Assembly: GCA_004376695.1 (NCBI GenBank)
Contig: SOJB01000123.1
Span: 1 to 19,114 of the forward strand
Source of the DNA: Dehalococcoidia bacterium
Lineage (GTDB): Bacteria > Chloroflexota > Dehalococcoidia > GIF9 > AB-539-J10
DNA length: 19,114 bases
Direction of reading: 5' to 3'
Shown here: piece by piece, positions 1 through 7,539 of the stretch
Layout of the letters: each line of letters starts with the position of its first letter
Position numbering within the stretch: position 1 is the first letter of the stretch
The notes under the pieces: generated by a model
The model's input: only the letters and a program-made list of their open reading frames with translations
Told to the model about the DNA's origin: nothing
Database searches by the model: none
Made by a program: the position numbers and the translations under genes

Positions 1-69
1 AGGTCATAGCTCTGCAGCATGGTTTGGGTGAGTTACGTAACTGTGATAGAATCTCTCTGCCGAGGGAAA

Positions 70-453
70 ATGCCTGTTTATGAATATTGGTGCGATTCCT
101 GTTGTCGAATCGTCAGCTCATATCGGCCGGGATTCTCTGCACCTCCGCCACCCTGTCCTCGCTGTGACAACAGCGAGCTCAAGCGGATATTCTCCACTTT
201 TTCTGTACAGAAGACACACAGGGATGTTTATGAAGACATACTTTCTGACCGTCAGTTGACCGACGGCATGATGCGCAATGACCCTCGAGCGCTAGCCGAG
301 TGGAACAGGAGGATGAATAGCGGTGACAAATCCCCTCCGGAATATGAGGAAATAACTGACAGAATGGGGAGGGGTGAATGGCCGGTTGCCCAGATAGAGC
401 AAAAGAAGAAAGAGAGCTTTGGCCAGGGGGCAACCAAGTCTGAGAGCCGTTGA
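70..453 (+). CDS. FmdB-family zinc-ribbon protein (first copy)
   Basis: This small protein of 127 residues begins MPVYEY, the usual opening of the FmdB/CxxC-CxxC regulatory protein family. Its zinc ribbon is visible as C8-x2-C11 and C29-x2-C32, separated by a proline-rich loop. The rest is a charged, probably helical tail without a recognised domain. FmdB members are known as putative regulators, first described next to formamidase/amidase genes; the molecular role is mostly unknown. The frame is open upstream to an ATG at 19, but the family start lies at 70. A GAGGG stands only 3 bases before it, closer than ideal, so the start rests on homology. A second family member follows after 15 bases, and both appear to open the thiDE-translin operon. 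The family call is firm; the function is not. Confidence 0.8.
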   Translation: MPVYEYWCDSCCRIVSSYRPGFSAPPPPCPRCDNSELKRIFSTFSVQKTHRDVYEDILSDRQLTDGMMRNDPRALAEWNRRMNSGDKSPPEYEEITDRMGRGEWPVAQIEQKKKESFGQGATKSESR

Positions 454-468
454 ACGAGGATGTGTTCC

Positions 469-843
469 ATGCCCATTTACGAGTTTGTCTGCCAGAACTG
501 CAAGAGGAGACTGAGTTTTCTGGTAAGGGACATGTCTGCTCCCTTTGCACGGGAATGCTCGCTTTGCGGCGATACTCATTTGTCACGTGCCATTTCCAGC
601 TTTGCCTACCATAAGTCGTTGCAGACGGTATGGGAGGAGAGCGGCGAGCCCGCAATGCACCCCAGCGAGGGTTATTACAGGGACCCTCGTAATATCGGTC
701 GCTGGGCAGAAAAGAAGTTCCGAGATATGGGACAAGAGCTACCATCTCATATCCAGGAGCAGATACAAGCAGCCAGGGAAGGTGTATTGCCTGAGCCGCT
801 GAAGGACATAGGAAGTGCCTCTCCAACCGCTGCGTATGATTGA
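469..843 (+). CDS. FmdB-family zinc-ribbon protein (second copy)
   Basis: This is a 124-residue protein starting MPIYEF, with zinc-ribbon cysteines C8-x2-C11 and C30-x2-C33. It has the same plan as its upstream neighbour: an N-terminal ribbon and a charged tail of about 85 residues containing a DPR-N(I/D)-RW-like segment also hinted at in the first copy. The two are probably an old tandem duplication, since they are clearly diverged. The start at 469 is preferred over the in-frame ATG at 460 because a GAGG at 456-459 sits 9 bases before 469 but directly against 460. The 3' end overlaps the start of the thiamine gene, which indicates co-transcription and translational coupling. The role is unknown; zinc binding is inferred from the cysteines. 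Confidence 0.8.
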   Translation: MPIYEFVCQNCKRRLSFLVRDMSAPFARECSLCGDTHLSRAISSFAYHKSLQTVWEESGEPAMHPSEGYYRDPRNIGRWAEKKFRDMGQELPSHIQEQIQAAREGVLPEPLKDIGSASPTAAYD

Positions 844-1915
844 TGCCAATCTGAACCGCTCCAGTGAAGGCTTGCGGGTTCTGGAAGATGTCGCTCGTTT
901 TGTTCTCAATGATAGTGAGCTGAGCCGCCGGTTAAGGACCCTCCGCCATGATCTGGCCCAGGAGACCAAATCACTGCGTATAGGTCTGTTATCTCAGAGA
1001 GGCTCCGAACACGACGTCGGCGGCCCCCACTCCATATCTCTCCCTTCGAGGGAGAGAAGACCAAATACGGAAACACCCTCACTGCCGGGCTTGACAGACC
1101 TGGTCACAGCCAACGCCAAAAGGGCGGAAGAGGCTCTCCGCGTGATAGAGGAGCTTGCCAGGTTGCCGGAGCTGAGTCCACCGCTCAATCCGAGCAGATT
1201 CGAGCAGGCGAGGTTTGCCCTTTATGCCTTTGAGCGGGAGCTGATTTCCCGAATATCACGCCGGGATAAGATAGAAAGGATGCGGGGGCTTTACGTCATT
1301 CTAGATAGGCAATTCCTGGCGAACAGAGATGAACAGGGAATCGCCAGGCACATTATTGAGGGTGGTGCCAGGGTGATTCAACTTCGCGACAAGCAAGGCA
1401 AAAGGGGAGAACTGCTGATTATAGCGCAAAAGCTCAAGGAGCTCTGTCGTCAAGCTGATGTTCTATTCATAGTCAATGATTACCTCGACTTGGCTATGGC
1501 TGTTGATGCCGATGGACTTCACGTTGGTCAGGGCGATCTGCCCCTGCCTGTAATCCGCAGAGAACTGCCCATAGACGAAATAGTTGGCTGCTCGGTCACC
1601 ACACTGTCTCAGGCGACAAAGGCCCGAGATGACGGGGCAGACTACATTGCCGTAGGGTCCATGTTTCCCACGACAACGAAAAAGGAGGTCACCGTGGTAG
1701 GAGTAGATATGCTGAAAGAAATCAAACGAACAGTATCTACTCCTCTGGTGGCTATTGGCGGCATAAACCGGAACAACATCGGCGACGTCGTGGCTGCCGG
1801 AGCCGATGCTGTAGCTGTGATCAGCGCCGTGCTGGGCGAGGAAGATATCAGGGGAGCGGTGCAGACATTGGTGGCAGAAATGGACTCGGTGAAAGGCGGA
1901 TGTCAAAACCAGTAG
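815..1915 (+). CDS. thiE: ThiD2-ThiE fusion: HMP-P kinase-like domain plus thiamine-phosphate synthase
   Basis: This 366-residue protein has two domains. Residues 8-145 match the ThiD2 domain (IDANLNRSSEGLRVLED near the start, NAKRAEEALRVIEE at 100-113), a family shown elsewhere to phosphorylate hydroxymethylpyrimidine phosphate. Residues 157-350 are a TIM-barrel ThiE, which joins HMP-PP to thiazole phosphate to give thiamine phosphate. Visible ThiE signatures are QLRDK 189-193, ND 221-222, HVGQ 236-239, GCS 258-260, FPTTTK 284-289, the IGG phosphate loop 314-316 and VISAV 335-339. One polypeptide could therefore carry out two consecutive steps of the cytosolic pathway. The GTG at 815 has AAGGA at 802-806; an ATG at 836 would also give a full domain. 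An unusual 20-25 residue loop at about 70-92 contains a DNA palindrome. It overlaps the genes on both sides. Confidence 0.9.
   Translation: MPLQPLRMIDANLNRSSEGLRVLEDVARFVLNDSELSRRLRTLRHDLAQETKSLRIGLLSQRGSEHDVGGPHSISLPSRERRPNTETPSLPGLTDLVTANAKRAEEALRVIEELARLPELSPPLNPSRFEQARFALYAFERELISRISRRDKIERMRGLYVILDRQFLANRDEQGIARHIIEGGARVIQLRDKQGKRGELLIIAQKLKELCRQADVLFIVNDYLDLAMAVDADGLHVGQGDLPLPVIRRELPIDEIVGCSVTTLSQATKARDDGADYIAVGSMFPTTTKKEVTVVGVDMLKEIKRTVSTPLVAIGGINRNNIGDVVAAGADAVAVISAVLGEEDIRGAVQTLVAEMDSVKGGCQNQ
1037..1057 (+). repeat. Perfect 9-bp palindrome inside the thiDE reading frame
   Basis: TCTCTCCCT and AGGGAGAGA flank a 3-base loop (TCG), giving a near-perfect hairpin within coding sequence. 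In frame it encodes residues 75-81 of the ThiD2-ThiE protein, in a loop that looks about ten residues longer than usual for ThiD2. It resembles the short GC-rich intergenic palindromes scattered through many bacterial genomes. That it arrived as an insertion is inference. Confidence 0.55.
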
Positions 1916-2529
1916 AAGAGTTGGGCATTATCGCTACGGAGCTTCGCCCCTACTTCGCAGCTGAGGATGAGGCGCGAGAGAAAGCCTTGCGCAGTTGCCG
2001 TCAGGTAATCCGCTACAGCGGCGATGCCATACGTGCCGTGCATCGCCAGGAGCAAGACAAGGCAAGGCAGTTCCTTGATTCAGCTCATCAATTGCTTCGA
2101 GAGCTGAGCTACGACCTGGCTGGGCATGGCAGGCTACTTCATTCAGGTTTCGTTCACGATGCTCAGAAGGAGTTAGCTGAAGGATACATCACCTTAGCCC
2201 TGATTGCCGGCGAAGACTTGCCCAAGCCAAGAGCACTGGATGTAAGCAATGCTGCCTACCTCGATGGCTTGGGGGAATCCGTAGGTGAGCTTCGGAGGTA
2301 CATATTAGATAGTCTAAGGCGGGGTGACTTCTCTCGCTGCGATGAACTGCTGAGCATAATGGAGGAAATCTACGGAGTTTTGATGACCATGGACTTCCCG
2401 GAGTTGCTCGCTCATGGCTTGAGGCGAACCACCGACAACATACGAGGTATCGTAGAGAGAACCCGAGGCGATTTGACGGTATCCTTAAGGCAGAAGAGCC
2501 TAGAAGCCAAGCTCGATGACCTTAGTTAG
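1900..2529 (+). CDS. Translin/TRAX-family protein (probable RNA- or DNA-binding, possible RNase)
   Basis: This 209-residue, all-helical protein matches the translin/TRAX family: REKALRSCRQVIR near the start (25-38), then Y120-LDGLGESVGELRR aligning with the family's YLLGVADLTGELMR helix, then a GDF (142-144) and a YGVL-MDFPE segment. Translin and TRAX are known in eukaryotes as the C3PO RNase complex; archaeal and some bacterial homologues exist. TRAX-type acidic residues appear to be kept: E91-x2-E94, and E126/E130 in the later helix. These would form the metal-dependent RNase site, so activity is plausible but inferred. The start codon lies inside the last codons of thiDE (16-base overlap) after an AAAGGCGG, implying translational coupling. 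Automatic pipelines may give this family misleading names. The family call is good; a role in this operon cannot be read from the sequence. Confidence 0.8.
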   Translation: MSKPVEELGIIATELRPYFAAEDEAREKALRSCRQVIRYSGDAIRAVHRQEQDKARQFLDSAHQLLRELSYDLAGHGRLLHSGFVHDAQKELAEGYITLALIAGEDLPKPRALDVSNAAYLDGLGESVGELRRYILDSLRRGDFSRCDELLSIMEEIYGVLMTMDFPELLAHGLRRTTDNIRGIVERTRGDLTVSLRQKSLEAKLDDLS

Positions 2530-2630
2530 TCCCCTTCAAATGCCAAACCACGCCAGGAGCATTCTGAAACCTGGTACTGAAAGCTGTATCCCAAGGCATT
2601 GAAAATGAGAGCCCTCACAATCTCTCTAGA

Positions 2631-2649
2631 CTGAAGGCATTCTCTTCAG
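2631..2649. other. Small stem-loop between convergent genes
   Basis: CTGAAG and CTTCAG pair across a 7-base loop, in the 124-base gap between the convergent translin-family gene and the acyl-CoA operon. It sits just beyond the last gene of the minus-strand operon, but no T-tract follows on either strand. A terminator role is therefore weakly supported. Confidence 0.25.
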
Positions 2650-2653
2650 GGCG

Positions 2654-3523
2654 CTACTTCTCTTCTTCGTACTTGTAGAACCCTTCACCCGTCTTGCGCC
2701 CCAAGTGACCAGAATCAACCATCTCTTTCAGGATAGCGGACGGGGCAAGGTGGGGATCCTTGCTCCTCTCATACATCGCGCGAGCTACCATATAGCCAAC
2801 GTCCAGACCATTGAAGTCCGCCAACGCCAGTGGACCTATAGGATGGCCCATGCCAAGGGTCCAGCTTCTATCAATGTCTTCTGCACTGGCCACTCCATTC
2901 TCCAGCAGGCGTATGGCAGCTCCTATCAACGCTAGCAGCAGATAGTTGAAGACGAACCCAGGAGTGTCTTTCGCCACGAGGATCTCTTTTCCAAGGGAGC
3001 GCCCGAACTCCTTTACCGTGGCCAGGGTCTCCTCGTCTGTCGTGTCCGCTCTGACAATCTCAAGTAGCTTGCTGCGCGGTACGGGGGAGAGGAAGTGTGT
3101 CCCGATCACTCTGTTCGGCCGGCCCGTTACGCGAGCAAGCTCGGTAACGGATAGACACGACGTGTTGGAGCAGAGGATGGTATGCTGAAGACAGATCCTA
3201 TCCAACCGGGCAAAAACCTTCTTCTTGAGTTCGGAATCCTCTGGGACAGCTTCTATGACCAAATCGCGGTCACGCAGGTCCTCCAGAACGACGCTCCCCT
3301 TGATGCGGGCTCGCGTCAAGTCCCTGTCATGCCGGGACATTCTGCTCTTCTCCACATCCCTGTTCAGGTAGTACTCCACTGTTGCTATGCCCTTGTTAAG
3401 AGTCTCTTCGCTGATGTCTACAACCATCACCTCGTAGCCAGACTGGGCACAGACCTGGACAATGCCAGCACCCATGAATCCACAGCCAATAACGCCTACC
3501 TTCCTAATCTCAATAGTAGTCAC
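2654..3523 (-). CDS. 3-hydroxyacyl-CoA dehydrogenase (NAD-dependent)
   Basis: At 289 residues this has the usual length of stand-alone 3-hydroxyacyl-CoA dehydrogenases (Hbd/PaaH/HAD type), which oxidise (S)-3-hydroxyacyl-CoA to 3-oxoacyl-CoA with NAD. The N-terminal Rossmann motif G13-x-G15-x2-G18 and acidic D36 fit NAD. The catalytic set of the family can be placed by spacing: S122 in SNTSCL, H143 in GTHF, E155 in LLEIV and N193 in PGFVFN. The usual HFFNP reads HFLSP here, a modest departure. The start is a GTG; an AAAGGG lies immediately upstream, so initiation looks weak, and coupling to the preceding dehydrogenase (27-base gap) is likely. It is the last gene of the minus-strand operon. 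Chain-length preference cannot be read from the sequence. Confidence 0.92.
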   Translation of the reverse strand: MTTIEIRKVGVIGCGFMGAGIVQVCAQSGYEVMVVDISEETLNKGIATVEYYLNRDVEKSRMSRHDRDLTRARIKGSVVLEDLRDRDLVIEAVPEDSELKKKVFARLDRICLQHTILCSNTSCLSVTELARVTGRPNRVIGTHFLSPVPRSKLLEIVRADTTDEETLATVKEFGRSLGKEILVAKDTPGFVFNYLLLALIGAAIRLLENGVASAEDIDRSWTLGMGHPIGPLALADFNGLDVGYMVARAMYERSKDPHLAPSAILKEMVDSGHLGRKTGEGFYKYEEEK

Positions 3524-3550
3524 CCCTTTCGTGCCTCATTGTTCAACCGG

Positions 3551-4675
3551 TCACAAGCCCATCTCTCTAGCTACCGCTTCTCGATAGAAACTTGCATCAC
3601 CGAAGGCAAGTTCGGCAGCCTTGGCACGTCTGGTGTGGAAATGCAATTCATGTTCCATGCTAACGCCAATTGCCCCGTGAATCTGGTGCGCCAAATCCAT
3701 GACACGCCGGGAAGCTTCGCCCATCCATACCTTGGCCATGGCCACTTCTTTGGTGCAGGGGAGTCCCTTGCTCAACATCCAGGCTGCCTGATAGGCAATG
3801 AATCTGGCACCATCAACATCGGTTGCCATATCGGCGCAATAGTGCTGTAGGACCTGGAAGCTACCGATAGGACGGTCAAATTGCTTCCTTTCCTTGGCGT
3901 AGTCCACGGTCATCTCCAATACTCGCTGGATGTTCCCGACCGTCTCACAGCACTTCGCAACTGCTGCGCGCTCGATCATCTTCTGCACGACGCTCCAACT
4001 CTGGCCTGGTTGTCCTAAAATGCCAGCTTCAGGTACCGGCACATGATCGAATATCACCTCGCACAGCTTATCACCTCCAATGCTCTTCAAGAGGGTGCAA
4101 TTTATCTGTGGACTCCTGGCGTCTGCCACGAATATTGCGATCCCGTCCTCAGGTTTCCTCCTGGCTACACACAGCACATAGTCGGCAATATGAGCATCGG
4201 GAACGAACAGTTTCGTACCTTTGATAACATAGCGGCCGCCATCGGGAACCGCCTCGACCGTGACCGAAGAGGCGTCGTAGTTCTGATAACCCGGCTCGGT
4301 CAGGGCCAAAGTAAATCGTCTCTCCCCATGGATTAGCTTGGGCAGGTATTCTTGTTTCTGTTCCTCACTGCCGACATCCAGGATGGGCAGACCCCCAAGA
4401 ACAACTGCTGAGAAGAACGGACCGGGCAAACAGGTGCGTCCCATCTCCTCCAGCAACACAGCCAGGTCGAGAAAACTCATGCCACCACCCCCATATCTTT
4501 CCGGGAACGCCAGGCCGATCCAGCCTAACTCTGCCATCTCCTGCCACAGTTCTCTGGAATAGCCCTTCTCGCTCTCCTCCATCTGTCTAACGAATGCTCT
4601 CGGACATTTGTCAGCCAGGAAGTCACGGGCTGTCTTTCTCAGCATTTCTTGTTCCTCAGTAAGACTCAACTTCAT
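3551..4675 (-). CDS. Acyl-CoA dehydrogenase-like protein, probable non-catalytic partner subunit
   Basis: This 374-residue protein has the acyl-CoA dehydrogenase fold: an N-terminal helical domain (LTEEQEMLRKTARDFL), a middle beta domain around 120-215 and a C-terminal helical domain with a RKQFDRPIGSFQVLQH-like motif at 263-278. Several catalytic features are missing. The flavin-contact motif usually written SEPxAGSD is LTEPGYQNYD here. No YEGT-type Glu occurs near the C-terminus. At the alternative Glu position used by isovaleryl-CoA dehydrogenase the alignment gives a non-acidic residue near 236-238. Such proteins are known as the second subunit of mixed alpha2-beta2 dehydrogenases in steroid side-chain degradation by actinobacteria. 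A good ribosome site (GGGAGGAC) precedes the ATG. The stop lies 27 bases before the hydroxyacyl-CoA dehydrogenase. Substrate unknown. Confidence 0.88.
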   Translation of the reverse strand: MKLSLTEEQEMLRKTARDFLADKCPRAFVRQMEESEKGYSRELWQEMAELGWIGLAFPERYGGGGMSFLDLAVLLEEMGRTCLPGPFFSAVVLGGLPILDVGSEEQKQEYLPKLIHGERRFTLALTEPGYQNYDASSVTVEAVPDGGRYVIKGTKLFVPDAHIADYVLCVARRKPEDGIAIFVADARSPQINCTLLKSIGGDKLCEVIFDHVPVPEAGILGQPGQSWSVVQKMIERAAVAKCCETVGNIQRVLEMTVDYAKERKQFDRPIGSFQVLQHYCADMATDVDGARFIAYQAAWMLSKGLPCTKEVAMAKVWMGEASRRVMDLAHQIHGAIGVSMEHELHFHTRRAKAAELAFGDASFYREAVAREMGL

Positions 4676-4751
4676 CGCTGTCCTCCCGTATCAAGCATTC
4701 CGACCCAGATTCCCGGCCCCGTTGAAACGTCCCTCAGTCCCTGATACCGTT

Positions 4752-4770
4752 GGCTTCGCTCAGGGCGACA
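4752..4770 (+). repeat. Possible degenerate intergenic repeat fragment
   Basis: The segment GGCTTCGCTCAGGGCGACA in the gap between the two dehydrogenase genes resembles a type of short intergenic sequence common in many environmental bacterial genomes (variants of TTCG-CTCAGG-GACA). Only one partial copy is seen here. The assignment rests on resemblance only. Confidence 0.2.
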
Positions 4771-4772
4771 CA

Positions 4773-5930
4773 TTATGAGCCTGGCAACCCTAATCCACGT
4801 GCAGCCAGGATATTCTTCAGGATTTCCGTTGTGCCTGCCTGGAGACTGTAACCCTTAGAGCCTAAGTATGAATGCGGGGCCATGCCCCTAAGAGGAACTA
4901 ATCTGGAACCCGGCATCAACTGTCCATAGGGACCTAATATCTCCATAGCCACATTAGCCAGGCGTTTCTCAAATTCCGTGGAATAGGCCTTGGACATGGC
5001 GGATTCCCAGTTCGGGGTTCGCCCTTCCTCCATTACGCAGGTTACTCTATACCCCAGTAGGCGTCCCACCTCGAATTCAATCCGGAGCTGCGCCAGCTTA
5101 CTACGAACGTTTGGGTCGCAGGACAGTTTGTGTTCCTTGCTGAACTGAACAATGGCTTCGAAGAGAGGATAGTTGCCCATGATGCGTTCCATGCCGCTCC
5201 TCTCATGATCAAGCTGATGGAGGACTTGATAAAAGCCACGGTTCTTCTCGCCTATTAAATACTTCTTGTGTACGCGTACGTTGTCAAAAAAGAGGTCGCT
5301 CCAGGCCTCGGTGCCTGTGATATCGGTCATGGGAATGCGACTGAGTCCAGGTGACCTGGCATCTACGATGAACTCACTAATGCCCCTGTGTTTTGCTGCC
5401 TCGGGGTCTGTTCTGGCGTACACATCAAAGTAGTGGGCGAAGTAAGCGCAGCTAGTCCAGGTCTTTTGACCGTTGATTACATAGTAATCGCCATCCTCGA
5501 CCGCTTTGGTTCGGAGCGAGGCCAGGTCAGAGCCTGCCCCAGGCTCACTCATTCCTAGACCGAAATAAGCCTCTCCCTGGGCAATCCTGGGCAGGAACTC
5601 CTTCTTTAGCTCCTCTGAGCCGAAGGAAAGAATAGCACCTCCCACCTGGCGGTCAGCAAACCAGTGGCAAGCCGCCGGCGCACCATAACGCAGCATTTCC
5701 TCGGTCAGGATAAGTCTATCTATATGGCTGCGCCCTTGCCCGCCATACTCTTCGGGCCAGATCAGCCCTATCCAACCGTTCTCCGCCACCCTCTTCGTAA
5801 ACGCAGGATCAAAGCCCTGTATCCAGGCATCGCAGGTGGGTTCCCACAACCCCTTCTGAATCTCGTCCTGTAAGAAGCTGCGCACCTCCTGTCTAAACTT
5901 ATTCTGCTCCTCTGTGAAGCCGAAATCCAT
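4773..5930 (-). CDS. Acyl-CoA dehydrogenase, probable catalytic subunit
   Basis: This is a 385-residue FAD enzyme of the acyl-CoA dehydrogenase family, which introduces a 2,3 double bond into acyl-CoA and passes electrons to ETF. It has FTEEQNKFRQEVRSFL at the start, the flavin motif MSEPGAGSD at 127-135, a W-T-S stretch at 158-160 and AGTTEILKN at 365-373 near the end. The residue before GT is Ala, so the Glu of medium-chain enzymes is absent. E243 in QLDHER fits the alternative base of isovaleryl- and long-chain enzymes. The ATG has a very strong ribosome site (AAGGAGG) and lies 15 bases after the carboxyltransferase stop. A 97-base gap separates it from its sister gene. The most likely arrangement is a mixed tetramer with that sister; the substrate is unknown. 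Confidence 0.92.
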   Translation of the reverse strand: MDFGFTEEQNKFRQEVRSFLQDEIQKGLWEPTCDAWIQGFDPAFTKRVAENGWIGLIWPEEYGGQGRSHIDRLILTEEMLRYGAPAACHWFADRQVGGAILSFGSEELKKEFLPRIAQGEAYFGLGMSEPGAGSDLASLRTKAVEDGDYYVINGQKTWTSCAYFAHYFDVYARTDPEAAKHRGISEFIVDARSPGLSRIPMTDITGTEAWSDLFFDNVRVHKKYLIGEKNRGFYQVLHQLDHERSGMERIMGNYPLFEAIVQFSKEHKLSCDPNVRSKLAQLRIEFEVGRLLGYRVTCVMEEGRTPNWESAMSKAYSTEFEKRLANVAMEILGPYGQLMPGSRLVPLRGMAPHSYLGSKGYSLQAGTTEILKNILAARGLGLPGS

Positions 5931-5945
5931 CTTTCTCCTCCTTTC

Positions 5946-7508
5946 TTAGAGATTGATGTTTGAATACTTCCTCCACGGCCGAGCCACGGATTTGCCTGCC
6001 AGCGCATCCAGCGCCCTGTTTATAGCTTTTCTGGTATCTGAGGGGTCTATCACATCGTCAACATAGCCTCTCTCCGCAGCGCAGTAGGGGTTTTCGTAGG
6101 TTTCCGAATACTCCCTTATCCTTTGTGCTCGTACGTCATCGGGCTTGCCTGCCTCCCGTATTTCTCTAGCGAAGATGACGCTCGCAGCAGTTTCGGCGCC
6201 GACAATGGTAATTCGGGCCGTAGGCCAGGCAAGAACGAAATCAGCCCCAATAGCTTTATCCAGCATGCCGTAGTGAGCCCCGGCGTATGATTTTCTGATT
6301 ATGATTGAAATCAGGGGCACGGTGGCATCAGCCCAAGCGAAAAGCAGTTTGGCGCCGTGGCGCAGGATTCCACCCCAATCTTGCTGAGAACCTATCAGAT
6401 AACCAGGCGAATCAACAAGAGTGATCAAAGGGATGTTGAAAAGGTCGCAAGACCTGACAAACCTGGCTCCCTTGTCGGCAGCATCAATATCTATGCAACC
6501 AGCCATCCACTTCGGTTGACTAGCTACTATTCCCACAGGGCGCCCGTTGAAGCGGGCAAAACCCGTGATCATATTCCTGGCGTGGAGCCCCAAGGTCTCA
6601 AAGAACTGACCATGGTCAACTATTCTTCCGATGACTTCGTACATATCGAAAGGTTCGTGTGGATGTTTCGGTAGCAGACCCAGTAAATCCTCTTTCCTTT
6701 CCGGATCATCATCAGTTCGGATGCGAGGCGGTCTCTCTTTGTTGTTGGAGGGTAAGAAGGACAGAAGTTCCTTGCACTTGTCCAAGCAATCTGCATCATC
6801 TTCAGCCAGGACGTGTGTTTGTCCTGATTTGATGGCATGAGCTTTATAGCCAGAAAGCTCCTCAAGGCCGATTTCCTCCCCCGTTTGCGTCTTGACGAAA
6901 GCGGGGCCAGCAATGCCCATGAATCCCGTGTGCCTGGTCTGGATGAGGAAGTCCTGCATTACAGGATGATAAGCCTGTCCACCCAGACAAGGACCCATAA
7001 GCAGGGCTATCTGGGGTATTATCCCCGACGCAAGTATCTGAGACCTGAAAAGCCATCCGTAACTCTCCAGGGTATCCATCCCTTCCTGCAGCCGGGCACC
7101 TCCGGAGTCATTCATGCCCACAAACGGCCATCCGTTCTCCTTGGCGAAATCCACAGCCCGAACGAATTTCCTACCATGGTATTCGCCAAAGGTCCCAGCC
7201 ATTGCTGTAAAATCCTCAGCAGCAACAACGACGTACCTGCCGTCTACCCTGCCAAAACCGGTAATAACCCCTTCAGCAGGCACCTCCCTTTGACCCATGC
7301 CGAAAGCAGTCGTCCTGTGCTTGACATGCATTCCTATCTCACTGAAGCTGCCCGGGTCAAAGAAGCGGTCCACTCGCTCCCTCGCCGACAGTTGTCCCTT
7401 CTTGTGGCGTTCTTCAACCGCCTTCGGCCCTCCCATCTGCAAGATGTGTTCCCGTTTTCTCTTCAGCTCTTCCAGTTTATCTAGATTCTTATCAGACTCG
7501 CCGGCCAT
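5946..7508 (-). CDS. Acyl-CoA carboxylase carboxyltransferase (beta) subunit
   Basis: This 520-residue protein belongs to the biotin-dependent carboxyltransferase family (PccB/MmdA/AccD5-like), which moves a carboxyl group between carboxybiotin and an acyl-CoA. It has two crotonase-like halves. The N-half contains NDSGGARLQEG at 133-143 and the oxyanion loop GPCLGG at 172-177. The C-half contains DSPGYLIGSQQDWGG at 366-380 and RKSYAGAHYG at 405-414, where propionyl-CoA enzymes usually read RKAYGGAY. An AAGGAGG eight bases before the ATG is an ideal ribosome site, and the gene opens the four-gene operon. No biotin carboxylase or biotin carrier gene lies in the window, so carboxylase and decarboxylase roles cannot be separated. 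Odd loop residues argue against assigning propionyl-CoA specifically. Confidence 0.9.
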   Translation of the reverse strand: MAGESDKNLDKLEELKRKREHILQMGGPKAVEERHKKGQLSARERVDRFFDPGSFSEIGMHVKHRTTAFGMGQREVPAEGVITGFGRVDGRYVVVAAEDFTAMAGTFGEYHGRKFVRAVDFAKENGWPFVGMNDSGGARLQEGMDTLESYGWLFRSQILASGIIPQIALLMGPCLGGQAYHPVMQDFLIQTRHTGFMGIAGPAFVKTQTGEEIGLEELSGYKAHAIKSGQTHVLAEDDADCLDKCKELLSFLPSNNKERPPRIRTDDDPERKEDLLGLLPKHPHEPFDMYEVIGRIVDHGQFFETLGLHARNMITGFARFNGRPVGIVASQPKWMAGCIDIDAADKGARFVRSCDLFNIPLITLVDSPGYLIGSQQDWGGILRHGAKLLFAWADATVPLISIIIRKSYAGAHYGMLDKAIGADFVLAWPTARITIVGAETAASVIFAREIREAGKPDDVRAQRIREYSETYENPYCAAERGYVDDVIDPSDTRKAINRALDALAGKSVARPWRKYSNINL

Positions 7509-7539
7509 CGATTAATCCTCCTTACGACTATGCTTGACC

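Noticed and set aside
19..69. Upstream extension of the first FmdB protein to the ATG at 19
   Set aside because: The added residues do not fit the family, whose members start MP-x-Y-E at the zinc ribbon.
3182..3850. 222-codon plus-strand open frame
   Set aside because: It lies opposite two well-supported acyl-CoA genes and has no family resemblance.
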